Below the pieces are notes generated by a model, which did not search any database, was not told where the DNA came from, and saw only the letters and a list, made by a program, of their open reading frames with translations. Shown here in pieces: positions 26,830-38,761 of a DNA stretch of 64,000 nt. The translations under genes were made by a program, and so were the position numbers. The stretch comes from Nonomuraea muscovyensis (GTDB lineage: Bacteria; Actinomycetota; Actinomycetes; Streptosporangiales; Streptosporangiaceae). The stretch's first letter is position 1, and every line of letters starts with the position of its first letter. The stretch lies in the NCBI RefSeq assembly GCF_014207745.1, contig NZ_JACHJB010000002.1, positions 1,674,001 to 1,738,000 of the forward strand, read 5' to 3'.

Positions 26830-26893
26830 GGGAACCGATCTCCTCAGTACGTGATGGCGGGCTGTTACCTGAGCCCAACCCTATCGGACCTAA

Positions 26894-26909
26894 ATTGGTT
26901 TAGACCACT
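26894..26909. promoter_or_regulatory. DasR-like (dre) palindrome upstream of gap
   Basis: ATTGGTTTAGACCACT matches the GntR-family dre consensus A(G/C)TGGTCTAGACCA(G/C)T at 14 of 16 positions; the mismatches are at positions 2 and 7. The core TGGT-N4-ACCA arms are intact. DasR links aminosugar supply to metabolism in Streptomyces. Other GntR or LacI regulators use similar cores, so the binder is uncertain. Confidence 0.45.
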
Positions 26910-27013
26910 GCAACCCCCGCCCTGCGTATCACCATTCGAGAGGCGCAATTTGGAGCGTTCGAGTAAAGTGCCCGACTCGTCGGAGTAAACTCGGGCATTC
27001 TCTGGGGGCTGAG

Positions 27014-27646
27014 ATGTCACAACGAAGATCGGGGCTGCTGTCCGGCCTGATCGCAGGCTTCATCGCCATGTTGCTCGGCGCGGCCTCGTACGCGGCCGTC
27101 GAGACCTTCTTCTACCGGCTGTCCTACGAGGCCCGCTGGTTCGGCGGCGATCCGGCCGTGGTCTTCCCGGCCGCGCTCTCCTTCCTCGCCGGCCTGATCA
27201 TCGGCCTGGCCGCCTGGACCGTACGGGCCAGAAACCTGTTCCTGCCGATGGCGGCGCTGCTCTACGCGGTCGGCGCGCGGACGCTCGGCTCCGTCGCCGG
27301 CGCCGTCGGGCTGCGGTGGGAGCAGGGATTCCCGGCGACCGCGCTCCAGGAGGAGGCCAGCCGCGCCGCCCTCGCGTTGTGGAGCGTCGCGCAGACGTCA
27401 TGGCAGTTCTGGGCGACCGTCGGCGCCGCCGCCGTGCCGGCGTTCCTGCTGACGCTGCTGCGTGTCCTGCGGATGCGCCGCAAGGCTGCGGCCGCCGAGA
27501 CGCGCGCGGAGGAGGACCAGCCCGAGCCGGAGTATCGCGACCCGTTCGAGCCGGTGCAGCCGCCCAAGCCGACCAGCACGGCCGCCGCCGTCAGTCTCTT
27601 CACCCCGCGCGACCCGGACAAGGACGCACCGCCCGCCACCCGCTGA
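27014..27646 (+). CDS. membrane protein of unknown function
   Basis: The protein is 210 residues, ATG with GGGGGC upstream. Hydrophobic segments lie at about residues 8-28, 55-75, 78-100 and 130-150, followed by a charged cytoplasmic tail with a Pro-rich stretch (QPPKPTS). I do not recognise a family. A hairpin with TGCCCGA and TCGGGCA arms (26969-26997) lies 16 bp before the start codon. The gene is divergent from gap and convergent with whiA. Confidence 0.75.
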   Translation: MSQRRSGLLSGLIAGFIAMLLGAASYAAVETFFYRLSYEARWFGGDPAVVFPAALSFLAGLIIGLAAWTVRARNLFLPMAALLYAVGARTLGSVAGAVGLRWEQGFPATALQEEASRAALALWSVAQTSWQFWATVGAAAVPAFLLTLLRVLRMRRKAAAAETRAEEDQPEPEYRDPFEPVQPPKPTSTAAAVSLFTPRDPDKDAPPATR

Positions 27647-27723
27647 CCCCAGCCGCGCCTGCCATGTGACGAGCGCGTACCCGGCGACTGCCCGCGACCT
27701 GACCGGAAGCCGGCCGCGCCGCG

Positions 27724-28704
27724 TCAGGGGGCGAGCATGTCGACCGTGAGATTGGCCTCCGTGTTGGGGATGCCGAGGTCGGAGGCGCGCTTGTCGGCCA
27801 TGGCCAGCAGCCGCCGGATCCGCCCGGCGATGGCGTCCTTGGTCAGCGGCGGGTCGGCGATCTGGCCGAGCTCCTCCAGCGACGCCTGCTTGTGCTCGAC
27901 GCGCAGCCGCCCGGCCACCACCAGATGATCCGGTGCCTCCTCGCCCAGGATCTCCAGCGCCCGCTGCACCCGCGCCCCGGCCGCCACCGCCGCCCGGGCC
28001 GAGCGTCGCAGGTTGGCGTCGTCGAAGTTGGCCAGCCGGTTGGCGGTGGCGCGGACCTCGCGCCGCATGCGTCGCTCCTCCCAGGCCAGCACGCTGTCGT
28101 GCGCGCCCAGGCGGGTCAGCAGGGCGCTGATGGCGTCGCCGTCGCGGACCACGACCCGGTCGACGCCGCGCACCTCACGCGCCTTGGCGTGGATCTTGAG
28201 CCGCCGGGCGGAGCCGACGAGCGCCAGCGCCGCCTCCGGGCCTGGGCAGGTGACCTCCAGCGACATGGAGCGGCCCGGCTCGGTGAGCGACCCGTGCGCG
28301 AGGAAGGCCCCGCGCCAGGCCGCCTCGGCGTCGCAGGACGCGCCCGCCACGACCTGGCGGGGCAGGCCGCGCACCGGCCGCCCGTGGTTGTCGATGAGAC
28401 CCGTCTGCCGGGCGAGGGCCTCGCCGTCGCGGTAGACGCGTACGACGTAGCGCGAGCCCTTGCGCAGCCCGGCGGGCGCGAGGACGAGGACCTCCGCCTT
28501 GTGGCCGAACACCTCGCCGATGTCCTTGATGAGCCGTCGTGCGGTGGCGTTGGTGTCGAGCTCCGCCTCGATCACGATGCGCCCGCCCACCAGGTGCAGG
28601 CCGCTGGCGAACCGCAACAGCGTCGAAACCTCGGCCTTGCGGCAGCAGGGCTTCAGCACCGGCAGTCGGCTCAGCTCGTCCTTGACCACACCTGTCATCG
28701 CCAT
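27724..28704 (-). CDS. whiA: sporulation transcription regulator WhiA
   Basis: The protein is 326 residues. WhiA is a DNA-binding regulator required, with WhiB, for sporulation septation in filamentous actinomycetes, and is conserved in most Gram-positive bacteria. The N-terminal part is LAGLIDADG-like (LKPCCRKAEVSTLLRFASGLH, FLAHGSLTEPGR), and the C-terminal helix-turn-helix is DPPLTKDAIAGRIRRLLAMA. It is last in the order uvrC-rapZ-yvcK-whiA, the conserved arrangement. Confidence 0.97.
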   Translation of the reverse strand: MAMTGVVKDELSRLPVLKPCCRKAEVSTLLRFASGLHLVGGRIVIEAELDTNATARRLIKDIGEVFGHKAEVLVLAPAGLRKGSRYVVRVYRDGEALARQTGLIDNHGRPVRGLPRQVVAGASCDAEAAWRGAFLAHGSLTEPGRSMSLEVTCPGPEAALALVGSARRLKIHAKAREVRGVDRVVVRDGDAISALLTRLGAHDSVLAWEERRMRREVRATANRLANFDDANLRRSARAAVAAGARVQRALEILGEEAPDHLVVAGRLRVEHKQASLEELGQIADPPLTKDAIAGRIRRLLAMADKRASDLGIPNTEANLTVDMLAP

Positions 28705-28775
28705 AAGCGTTAGTCCTCCCCCATTCAGACCGGCTCACAGCAGTCTCTCGCACCTTCGCGCCGCGCCGACCAGGA

Positions 28776-30059
28776 TCAACGCTTCTGGAGGAAAATCTCG
28801 TCCAGGACCGAGGCAAGACGTCGTGGGTCATGCCGAGGAGAGCCGTCGGCGGCGGCCACGTCGGCCAGGACGGCCCGCCCGCCGAGCGCCGCCGCGGCCT
28901 TGTCCAGCGCGCCCGGGTCGTCCACCACGCCGGTGTCGGCCAGGATGACGTCGATCGACAGCTCGGGGGCGTGCTGCCGGAGCACCTCCAGGTGCTGCTG
29001 GGGCGAGAAGTCGTCGGTCTCCCCCGCCTGCGGGGCGAGGTTGAGCGTGACCAGCCGCCTGGCCTTGGTGCGGTGCAGCGCCCTGGCCAGCTGGGGAACC
29101 TTGAGATGCGGCAGCACGCTGGTGAACCACGACCCCGGCCCGAACACCACCCAGTCGGCCTCCAGCACCGCCTCGACGGCTTCGGGCCGCGCCGGAGGGT
29201 CCTCGGGAACGAGCGAGATCGCCTGAACGCGGCCTGGCGTGAGCGCGCACGCCACCTGACCGCGCACGGTCGAGACGACGCCGTCGAGCTCCACCTCGGC
29301 GACGATGTCGAGCGGCACGGACGCCATCGGCAGCACCCGTCCCTGCGCGCCGAGCAGCCGTCCCACCCAGTCGAGCCCCGCGACGGGGTCGCCGAGCAGC
29401 TCCCACAGCGCCACGATCAGCAGGTTGCCGACCGCGTGGCCGTGCAGGTCACCCTCGCTGCGGAAACGGTGCTGAACCACTTCGCTCCAGGTGATGCCCC
29501 ACTCGTCGTCGCCGCAGAGGGCGGCCAGCGCCATCCGCAGGTCTCCCGGGGGCAGCACGCCGAGCTCACGCCGTAACCGGCCGCTGGAGCCTCCGTCGTC
29601 GGCGACGGTGACGACGGCGGTGAGCGCGTCGGTCACCGCCCGCAGCGCGGACAGCGAGGCGTACAGGCCGTGACCGCCGCCGAGGGCGACGACGCGCGGC
29701 CCGTTCGGCCGCGCCTGTCCGGAGGGCGACATCGCGGCCGGCCGCACACCGCCTAGAGACGAAGCGATCCCAGCGCGCACATCTCCAAGATCCGCCCGAC
29801 CGGACGGACCCTCACCACCATGACGGGACGCGGACGAATCCGTGCCGCCGGAAAGCGATGCCACCGGACCCGCACCATCACCAGGAGACGGCGCCGCAGC
29901 CGCACCCACGCCGCCAGGACGCGACGCAGCCGCACCGCCGGAACCCGCCGGGGTCAGGGGCGGGCCCGCGGCGAGCGGCGTTGCGGACGGACGCGCCTGG
30001 CCGGAAGGTGGTGGCGCGGACGGACGCGCGGGGTCGCAGCCCCGGCGCTCATCGGTCAC
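28776..30059 (-). CDS. yvcK: YvcK/CofD-like protein with an extended N-terminus
   Basis: The catalytic-fold domain starts near residue 120 with VVALGGGHGLYASLSALR and continues with VVTVADDGGSSGRLRRELGVLPPGDLR; such domains resemble the CofD transferases. YvcK proteins bind UDP-sugars and affect gluconeogenic growth and cell shape. Family members are usually 310-340 residues; this one has 427. The extra 115-120 residues are Pro/Ala/Gly/Ser-rich and look disordered. The GTG at 30059 overlaps the rapZ stop codon (GTGA), which supports the long start. Confidence 0.93.
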   Translation of the reverse strand: MTDERRGCDPARPSAPPPSGQARPSATPLAAGPPLTPAGSGGAAASRPGGVGAAAAPSPGDGAGPVASLSGGTDSSASRHGGEGPSGRADLGDVRAGIASSLGGVRPAAMSPSGQARPNGPRVVALGGGHGLYASLSALRAVTDALTAVVTVADDGGSSGRLRRELGVLPPGDLRMALAALCGDDEWGITWSEVVQHRFRSEGDLHGHAVGNLLIVALWELLGDPVAGLDWVGRLLGAQGRVLPMASVPLDIVAEVELDGVVSTVRGQVACALTPGRVQAISLVPEDPPARPEAVEAVLEADWVVFGPGSWFTSVLPHLKVPQLARALHRTKARRLVTLNLAPQAGETDDFSPQQHLEVLRQHAPELSIDVILADTGVVDDPGALDKAAAALGGRAVLADVAAADGSPRHDPRRLASVLDEIFLQKR

Positions 30060-30922
30060 TCCCGCCCCACATCCCGATGGCTCACCTGGACCTCCATCCC
30101 CCGGTCACGCAGCCGGGCGGCGACCTGCTCGGCCATGGCCACGCTGCGGTGCTTGCCGCCCGTGCAGCCCACCGCCAGCGTCGCGTAGCTCTTGCCCTCG
30201 CGCGCGTAGCCGGCGGCGACCACCCCCAGGACCTCCTCGTAGGCGTCGAGGAACTCCTTGGCCCCCGGCTGCCCGAGCACGTAGTCGCGCACGGGGGTGT
30301 CGAGGCCGTTCATCGGCCGCAGGTCGGGCACCCAGTGCGGGTTGGGCAGGAACCGGCAGTCGACGACGAGGTCGGCGTCGACCGGCAGGCCGTACTTGAA
30401 CCCGAAGGAAACCACGTTGACCCGCAGGCCGGGCCGGTCCTCCCCGCCGAAGTAGGCGACGATCTTGTTGCGCAGCTCGTGGACGTTGTGCGCGGAGGTG
30501 TCGATGACGAGGTCGGCATTGGCGCGCACCTCGCGCAGGATGCCGCGCTCGCGGGCGATGCCGTCGACCAGCCGGCCCTCGCCCTGCAGCGGGTGGGGGC
30601 GGCGGACGTTCTCGAAGCGGCGCACCAGCTCCTCGTCGCTGGCCTCCAGGAACACCACGCGCACACCGACGCCGCGCGCCTCCAGCTCCTCGATCGCGGC
30701 GTTGAGGTCGGTGGTGAAGGCGAGGCTGCGCACGTCGACGACGGCGGCCACCTTGTCGGCGGCGAGCTTGACCTTGCCGGCCTCCTCGGCCATGGCGAAC
30801 AGCAGGCCGGGCGGCAGGTTGTCGATGACGAACCAGCCGAGGTCCTCCAGTGCCTTGGCCGCGGTGCTCCGCCCCGCCCCGGACATGCCGGTGACGATGA
30901 CGAACGACCGCCCCGCGCTCAT
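30056..30922 (-). CDS. rapZ: RNase adapter protein RapZ, nucleotide-binding
   Basis: The protein is 288 residues. The N-terminal Walker A is VTGMSGAGRSTAAKALED, Walker B-like segments follow, and the C-terminal domain has the conserved FGFKYG, CRFLPNPHW and GCTGGKHRSV motifs. In Escherichia coli RapZ steers RNase E to GlmZ RNA; in Gram-positive bacteria it (YvcJ) is a GTP/ATP-binding protein of less clear role. It is coupled to yvcK downstream and follows uvrC. Confidence 0.96.
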   Translation of the reverse strand: MSAGRSFVIVTGMSGAGRSTAAKALEDLGWFVIDNLPPGLLFAMAEEAGKVKLAADKVAAVVDVRSLAFTTDLNAAIEELEARGVGVRVVFLEASDEELVRRFENVRRPHPLQGEGRLVDGIARERGILREVRANADLVIDTSAHNVHELRNKIVAYFGGEDRPGLRVNVVSFGFKYGLPVDADLVVDCRFLPNPHWVPDLRPMNGLDTPVRDYVLGQPGAKEFLDAYEEVLGVVAAGYAREGKSYATLAVGCTGGKHRSVAMAEQVAARLRDRGMEVQVSHRDVGRE

Positions 30923-31001
30923 GTCGCCGCTCCGGCCGCGCGGCTCCGCCCGGTCGTCTCGGCGTCTCCCGGTCCGGGCACCGGCGCTCCCTGGCGCGTC
31001 T

Positions 31002-32972
31002 TCACGGTGACTCCCCCTTCAGCGTCGATGCGATCACCTCGGCGGTCGACGGACCGATGCCGGGGACCTCGCAGATCTCGGCGACGGTGGCTTCGCGCAG
31101 TTTCTTCACGGAGCCGAAGTGCTTGAGGAGCGCCTGCCGCCGAGCTGGGCCGAGACCCGGCACGCCGTCGAGTGCGCTCTCCTTCACGGTCTTGGCCCTC
31201 TTGGACCGATGGTAGGTGATGGCGAAGCGATGTGCCTCATCCCTGACGCGTTGCAGCAGGTAGAGGCCCTCGCTTGAGCGTGGCATGATGACCGGCTGAT
31301 CGTCGCCGGGCAGCCACACCTCCTCCAGCCGCTTGGCGAGCCCGCACACTGCCACGTCGTCGATGCCCAGCTCGTCGAGCGCCCGCTGGGCCGCGGCCGC
31401 CTGGGGGCCGGCGCCGTCGACGACGACGAGGTTGGGCGGGTAGGCGAACTTGCGTGGCCGGCCGGTCTCGGGGTCGATCGGGCCGTGGGCCTCCTGCGGG
31501 TCGTCGGCGGCCGGCTCGCCCGTGGTCAGCTCGCCGGTGGCCGAGCGCTCCTCCAGGTAGCGCCGGAACCGCCGCATGATCACTTCGTGGATGGCGGCGA
31601 CGTCGCCTTCCTTGGTCTTGACGGCGAAGCGGCGGTATTCGCTCTTGCGGGCCAGGCCGTCCTCGAACACCACCATCGACGCCACGACGTTCTCGCCCTG
31701 CAGGTGGGAGACGTCGTAGCACTCGACGCGCAGCGGGGCCTGGTCGAGGTCGAGCGCGTCGGCGATCTCCTGGAGCGCCTTGCTGCGGGTGGTGAGGTCG
31801 CTGGCGCGGCGGATCTTGTGCTGGGCCAGCGACTCCTTGGCGTTGCGCTCGACGGTCTCCATGAGGGCCTTCTTGTCGCCGCGCTGCGGCACCCGCACGT
31901 CGACGCGGGCGCCGCGCTGCTCGGTCAGCAGCTCGGTGATCGCCTCGGCGTCGGGCGGCAGGGCGGGCACGAGCACCTCGCGGGGCATCGCCTCGGGGCC
32001 GGCCTCGCCGTACATCTGCAGGAGGAACTGCTCGACCAGCTCGCCGGGAGAGGTCTCCTCGACCTTGTCGACCACCCAGCCGCGCTGGCCGCGGATGCGG
32101 CCGCCGCGCACGTAGAAGACCTGGACGGCGGCCTCCAGCGGGTCCTCGGCCAGGGCGATCACGTCGGCGTCGGTGCCCTCGCCGAGCACGACCGCCTGCT
32201 TCTCCAGCGCCCGCTGCAGCGCCTGGATGTCGTCGCGCAGCCGGGCGGCGCGTTCGTACTCCTGCTCGCCGGCGGCCTCGCGCATCTCCTTCTCCAGCCG
32301 CTTGATGAAGCGGCCGGTGTTGCCCGCCATGAAGTCGCAGAAGTCCTCGGCGAGCTCGCGGTGCTCCTCGGGGGTCACCCGGCCGACGCAGGGGGCCGAG
32401 CACTTGTCGATGTAGCCGAGCAGGCACGGCCGGCCGATCTGACCGGCCCGCCTGAACACGCCGGCGCTGCAGGTGCGCACCGGGAAGACGCGCAGCAGCA
32501 GGTCGACGGTCTCGCGGATCGCCCAGGCGTGGGAGTAGGGGCCGAAGTAGCGGGTGCCCTTGCGCTTGGCGCCGCGCATCACCTGCACGCGCGGGAAGTC
32601 GTCGCCCATCGTAACCGCGAGATAGGGGTAGGACTTGTCGTCGCGGTACTTGACGTTGAAGCGGGGGTCGTACTCCTTGATCCAGGAGTATTCGAGCTGC
32701 AGCGCCTCCACCTCGGTGCCGACGACCGTCCAGTCGACGTCGGCCGCGGTGGTCAGCATCGTCTGGGTGCGCGGGTGCAGCGCCGAGAAGTCGGCGAAGT
32801 AGGAGTTGAGCCGCTGCCTGAGGTTCTTGGCCTTGCCCACGTAGATCACCCGGCCGTGGGCGTCACGGAACCGGTAGACGCCCGGCGAGTCGGGGATGGA
32901 ACCCGGTCTCGGCCGGAAACTGAGGGGAGCGCCCGCTGATCTCACCACGTTCCAAAGCCTAGTGGGCGCCAC
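31002..32972 (-). CDS. uvrC: UvrABC excinuclease subunit C
   Basis: The protein is 656 residues from a GTG at 32972; GTG codons at 32948 or 32945 are alternative starts with slightly better spacing to an AGG. The GIY-YIG nuclease domain is at the N-terminus (GVYRFRDAHGRVIYVGKAKN). The UVR motif follows near residue 220, the RNase H-like second nuclease domain has VVDGAGPQAAAAQRALDELG, and tandem helix-hairpin-helix motifs end the protein (VPGLGPARRQALLKHFGS). It makes both incisions in nucleotide excision repair. Confidence 0.97.
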   Translation of the reverse strand: MAPTRLWNVVRSAGAPLSFRPRPGSIPDSPGVYRFRDAHGRVIYVGKAKNLRQRLNSYFADFSALHPRTQTMLTTAADVDWTVVGTEVEALQLEYSWIKEYDPRFNVKYRDDKSYPYLAVTMGDDFPRVQVMRGAKRKGTRYFGPYSHAWAIRETVDLLLRVFPVRTCSAGVFRRAGQIGRPCLLGYIDKCSAPCVGRVTPEEHRELAEDFCDFMAGNTGRFIKRLEKEMREAAGEQEYERAARLRDDIQALQRALEKQAVVLGEGTDADVIALAEDPLEAAVQVFYVRGGRIRGQRGWVVDKVEETSPGELVEQFLLQMYGEAGPEAMPREVLVPALPPDAEAITELLTEQRGARVDVRVPQRGDKKALMETVERNAKESLAQHKIRRASDLTTRSKALQEIADALDLDQAPLRVECYDVSHLQGENVVASMVVFEDGLARKSEYRRFAVKTKEGDVAAIHEVIMRRFRRYLEERSATGELTTGEPAADDPQEAHGPIDPETGRPRKFAYPPNLVVVDGAGPQAAAAQRALDELGIDDVAVCGLAKRLEEVWLPGDDQPVIMPRSSEGLYLLQRVRDEAHRFAITYHRSKRAKTVKESALDGVPGLGPARRQALLKHFGSVKKLREATVAEICEVPGIGPSTAEVIASTLKGESP

Positions 32973-32980
32973 CGACAGGA

Positions 32981-33012
32981 CGGCCGCCGTTCCGCTCGGG
33001 AAACGGCGGCCG
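32981..33012 (-). terminator. strong hairpin between the Rieske genes and uvrC
   Basis: Perfect 11-bp arms CGGCCGCCGTT and AACGGCGGCCG enclose a 10-nt loop. It begins just after the stop codon of the last Rieske gene and ends before uvrC. There is no T-run, as is common for actinomycete terminators. Confidence 0.65.
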
Positions 33013-33017
33013 CGGCC

Positions 33018-33497
33018 TCAAGCGAGGGTGATCTGGTCGCCCTCCACGGTGATCTGCACCGCGGGGAGCGGCTTCTCGGCGGGGCCCGCCGAGACGGAGC
33101 CGTCCTCCATCTTGAACTTGCTGCCGTGGCACGGGCAGTCGATCAGGCCGTTCTCGACCCCGCTGACCGCGCAGCCCTTGTGCGTGCACATGGCGCTGAA
33201 CGCCTTGAAGTCACCGGCCGTGGGCTGCGTCACCACGACCTTCTGTTCCTTGAAGACCGCGCCCCCGCCGACCGGGATGTCGGCGGTCTTGGCGAGCGCT
33301 CCGCCTCCAGGGGCGGGGGCGCTGCTCTCGGCGGCGCTCGGGGCGCCGGACGCGGCCGTGGGCTGTGTGGACTGCTGGGCGGCCGCGGTGCTGGTGTCAC
33401 CGGTGTCGCCCCCGCAGGCGGCGAGCGCCAGCGTGAGGCCACCGGCCCCGGCGCTCGCGATCACCGCCCTGCGGCTCTTGAGAAGGTCATCCGCCAT
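33018..33497 (-). CDS. Rieske [2Fe-2S] lipoprotein, paralogue 1
   Basis: The protein is 159 residues. A Tat-type signal (KSRRAVIASAG) leads to the lipobox LAACGG, so the mature protein is probably membrane-anchored outside the cell. After a Ser/Thr/Ala/Pro linker of about 40 residues comes a Rieske domain with CTHKGC and CPCHGSKF, the four cluster ligands. It resembles small stand-alone Rieske proteins of actinomycetes rather than the QcrA subunit. Two further paralogues lie directly upstream. Role unknown, presumably electron transfer. Confidence 0.92.
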   Translation of the reverse strand: MADDLLKSRRAVIASAGAGGLTLALAACGGDTGDTSTAAAQQSTQPTAASGAPSAAESSAPAPGGGALAKTADIPVGGGAVFKEQKVVVTQPTAGDFKAFSAMCTHKGCAVSGVENGLIDCPCHGSKFKMEDGSVSAGPAEKPLPAVQITVEGDQITLA

Positions 33498-33541
33498 GCG
33501 GTCACCCAACCGCAGAAAGATGAAGATTTGATGAGAACGAA

Positions 33542-34027
33542 TTAGAGCAGCATGATCCTGTCGCCGTCCACCTTGATCTTCTTCTCTTCGAGCGGCTGCT
33601 CGGCGGGCCCGGCGGCCACCGAGCCATCCTCGATCTTGAACTTGCTGCCGTGGCACGGGCAGTTGATCGTGCCGTTCGAGACGGAGGCGACGGTGCAGCC
33701 CGCGTGGGTGCAGACGGCGGTGAACGCCTTGAAGTCGCCCGACTGGGTCTGGACGACCACCACCTTCTGGCTCTCGAACACCTTTCCGCCCCCGGAGGGG
33801 ATGTCCGCCGTCTCGGCGAGCGCCTTGCCCTCGGCCTTGGCCTTCTTCGTCGGTGAGGCGCCGCCGTCGGGGGCCTCCGACGCCTCGTCGGCCAGCGGCT
33901 CCTCGGCCGGCGGCGCCACGCTGGCCTGCGTGGCCGGATCGCCGTAGCTCGCGCACGCGGACAGGACCGCGGCAAGCCCGGCGCCTCCGGCTCCGAGCAC
34001 AACCGCCCGGCGCGTCGTTTCGGTCAT
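33542..34027 (-). CDS. Rieske [2Fe-2S] lipoprotein, paralogue 2
   Basis: The protein is 161 residues, with Tat motif TTRRAVVLGAG, lipobox LSACAS, an acidic and Lys-rich linker, and a Rieske domain (CTHAGC and CPCHGSKF). The cluster ligands are intact. It shares the ADIPxGGGxVF block before the Rieske fold with paralogue 1, so the two arose by duplication. Only 44 bp separate them. Confidence 0.92.
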   Translation of the reverse strand: MTETTRRAVVLGAGGAGLAAVLSACASYGDPATQASVAPPAEEPLADEASEAPDGGASPTKKAKAEGKALAETADIPSGGGKVFESQKVVVVQTQSGDFKAFTAVCTHAGCTVASVSNGTINCPCHGSKFKIEDGSVAAGPAEQPLEEKKIKVDGDRIMLL

Positions 34028-34138
34028 GGTGCGTCCTCCCAGGTTCGGGTCTCACATGAGGTACGGCCGGAGCCCCGCCGCCGGTTCAGCCTCCCGTACG
34101 CCCATCCCCGCGACCACGCACAATTACTCAGATCGCCG

Positions 34139-34642
34139 TCAGACCACGACGATGCCGTCACCCTCCACCTTGACCTGGTAGGGCGTCAGCGGCCCGGAGG
34201 CCGGGCCCTTGAGGCACTTGCCGGTGTCGGCCGCGAACTCGCTGCCGTGGCAGGGGCAGGTCATGACGTCGTTCTCGGGCGAGCCCACGGCGCAGCCGCG
34301 GTGCGGGCAGATCGCGCTGAACGCCTTGTAGACGCCCTCGCTGGGCTGGGTGACAACGATCTTCCACTGGTCGACGACCTTGCCGCCGCCCACGGGCACG
34401 TCCGCCGTCCTGGCGATGACCTTGCCCTTGATGCCGGGCACCCGGCTCGCGTCCTGGCCGCCCGAGCCGCACCCGGCCAGCGCCAGCCCGCAGGCCGCGA
34501 TCCCCGCCGCGCCCAGCGCCTCGCGCCGCCCGAACCGCTGCCCGGACTCCCGCCCGAGCTCCTGGCCGGACGCCCGCCCGCACGCGCCCGCGTCCTGCGG
34601 CCGGTTTCCGGGCATGGCGGAGCCCCGCTCCGAATCGTTCAT
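34139..34642 (-). CDS. Rieske [2Fe-2S] lipoprotein, paralogue 3
   Basis: The protein is 167 residues from the ATG at 34642. It has a longer n-region before the Tat motif GRREALGAAG, lipobox LAGCGS, a shorter linker, and a Rieske domain with CPHRGC and CPCHGSEF. The CPHRGC form differs from the CTHxGC of the other two, so the cluster potential may differ. It is first of the three in transcription order. Confidence 0.92.
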   Translation of the reverse strand: MNDSERGSAMPGNRPQDAGACGRASGQELGRESGQRFGRREALGAAGIAACGLALAGCGSGGQDASRVPGIKGKVIARTADVPVGGGKVVDQWKIVVTQPSEGVYKAFSAICPHRGCAVGSPENDVMTCPCHGSEFAADTGKCLKGPASGPLTPYQVKVEGDGIVVV

Positions 34643-34905
34643 GTGCTGCCGACCCCTCCGCGTCGCCGCCGACCCCCTGCAGGTCTGTCCATACCTTAGG
34701 GCCGCCACCCGCCGGTCCCGCTTCCGGGTGGCGCCCGCTCGAACGACGTTCGGGCGGGCGGGCGGCACTGCGGCACTGTGCATCGCCGGGTGGTGCGGCC
34801 GGGCAGCCGGACACGCCCCACTCCGGTCACCGCCCCCGGCCGAACCCCCACCTGAACGCGCCCGGCCAGGCGCGGCCCGAACGCGCCCGGCCACGCGCGG
34901 CCTCG

Positions 34906-37746
<2,841 letters not shown>

Positions 37747-37978
37747 AGCGATCCCGATGTCGAAGAAGGCGGATAGGTCCACGGGGATGGTAGACGGGGG
37801 CCCCGACAAATTTCGGCGGGCCGCACTCCGCGCCCGAACGACTCCGCCCCCGAAAATCCGTCACTCTTAGATTACGGCCTCCGCCGACACGGGCAGGATG
37901 CCTTTGACGGTAACCCCATGACCTGCGCATTCATTCCGTTGATCCCCCCATCAGCCATCAGATGGTGAAATATCCGGC

Positions 37979-38761
37979 ATGACAGTTGTTCTCGTGCTCC
38001 GGGAGGAGCTGGCCTCGGCCACCCGCGACCTGCTGGCCACCGCGGCCGCCCTGTCCGACGATGACGTCGCCGCGCCCTCCCGGCTGCCCGGCTGGACGCG
38101 AGGCCACGTCCTGGCCCATCTCGCCCGGAACGCCGACAGCCTGGTCAACCTGCTCACCTGGGCAAGGACCGGCGTCGTCACCCCGCAGTATGCCACCCCG
38201 GCCGAGCGCGACGCCGGGATCGAGGCCGGCGCGGGCCGTCCCGCCGCCGAGCAACTGGCCGACCTGGAGGCCGGCGCCGCCCGCCTGGACGCCGCCGCGG
38301 CGGCCCTGCCCGCCGAGGCGTGGAGCGCGCAGGTCGGCGGCCTGCGCCCGCCGACGCACCCCGCCTGGTACGTGCTGGTCAGGAGACTGCGCGAGGTCGG
38401 CATGCACCACGTCGACCTCGGCGCCGGGTACGGCCCGGACCGCTGGCCGGAGCGGTTCGTCCGCCGGGAGCTGCACGACTGCCTGTGGACCTGGCCGTAC
38501 GAGCAGAGCACGGTGGGCGGGATACGCCTGACGGACGGCACCGTGTGGAAGGACCTCGGGGCCGGCCCGGTCGTGGAGGGCACCCCGGCCGGCGTGCTGG
38601 CCTGGCTCACGGGAAGATCGGCGGGCGAGGGGATTAGGGTGGTACCGGAGGGGCGGGTGTCCGCCCCCGGTCAGGAGGTGCCTGTTCCCGCGGCCCCGCC
38701 GTGGTTGACGAAGCTCTCTCCCGCTGATCTGCCCGCGACGCCCCCGGAGGACTACCCATGA
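37979..38761 (+). CDS. mycothiol-dependent maleylpyruvate isomerase-family enzyme
   Basis: The protein is 260 residues. The N-terminal DinB-like metal-binding helices carry LPGWTRGHVLAHLARNADSL and LREVGMHHVDLG, whose histidines bind the metal, and a C-terminal SCP2-like domain follows (GVLAWLTGRSAGEG). Such proteins use mycothiol in isomerisation or thiol-transfer reactions. The stop codon overlaps the next start codon (ATGA), so it is coupled to the metallo-hydrolase gene. Confidence 0.9.
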   Translation: MTVVLVLREELASATRDLLATAAALSDDDVAAPSRLPGWTRGHVLAHLARNADSLVNLLTWARTGVVTPQYATPAERDAGIEAGAGRPAAEQLADLEAGAARLDAAAAALPAEAWSAQVGGLRPPTHPAWYVLVRRLREVGMHHVDLGAGYGPDRWPERFVRRELHDCLWTWPYEQSTVGGIRLTDGTVWKDLGAGPVVEGTPAGVLAWLTGRSAGEGIRVVPEGRVSAPGQEVPVPAAPPWLTKLSPADLPATPPEDYP

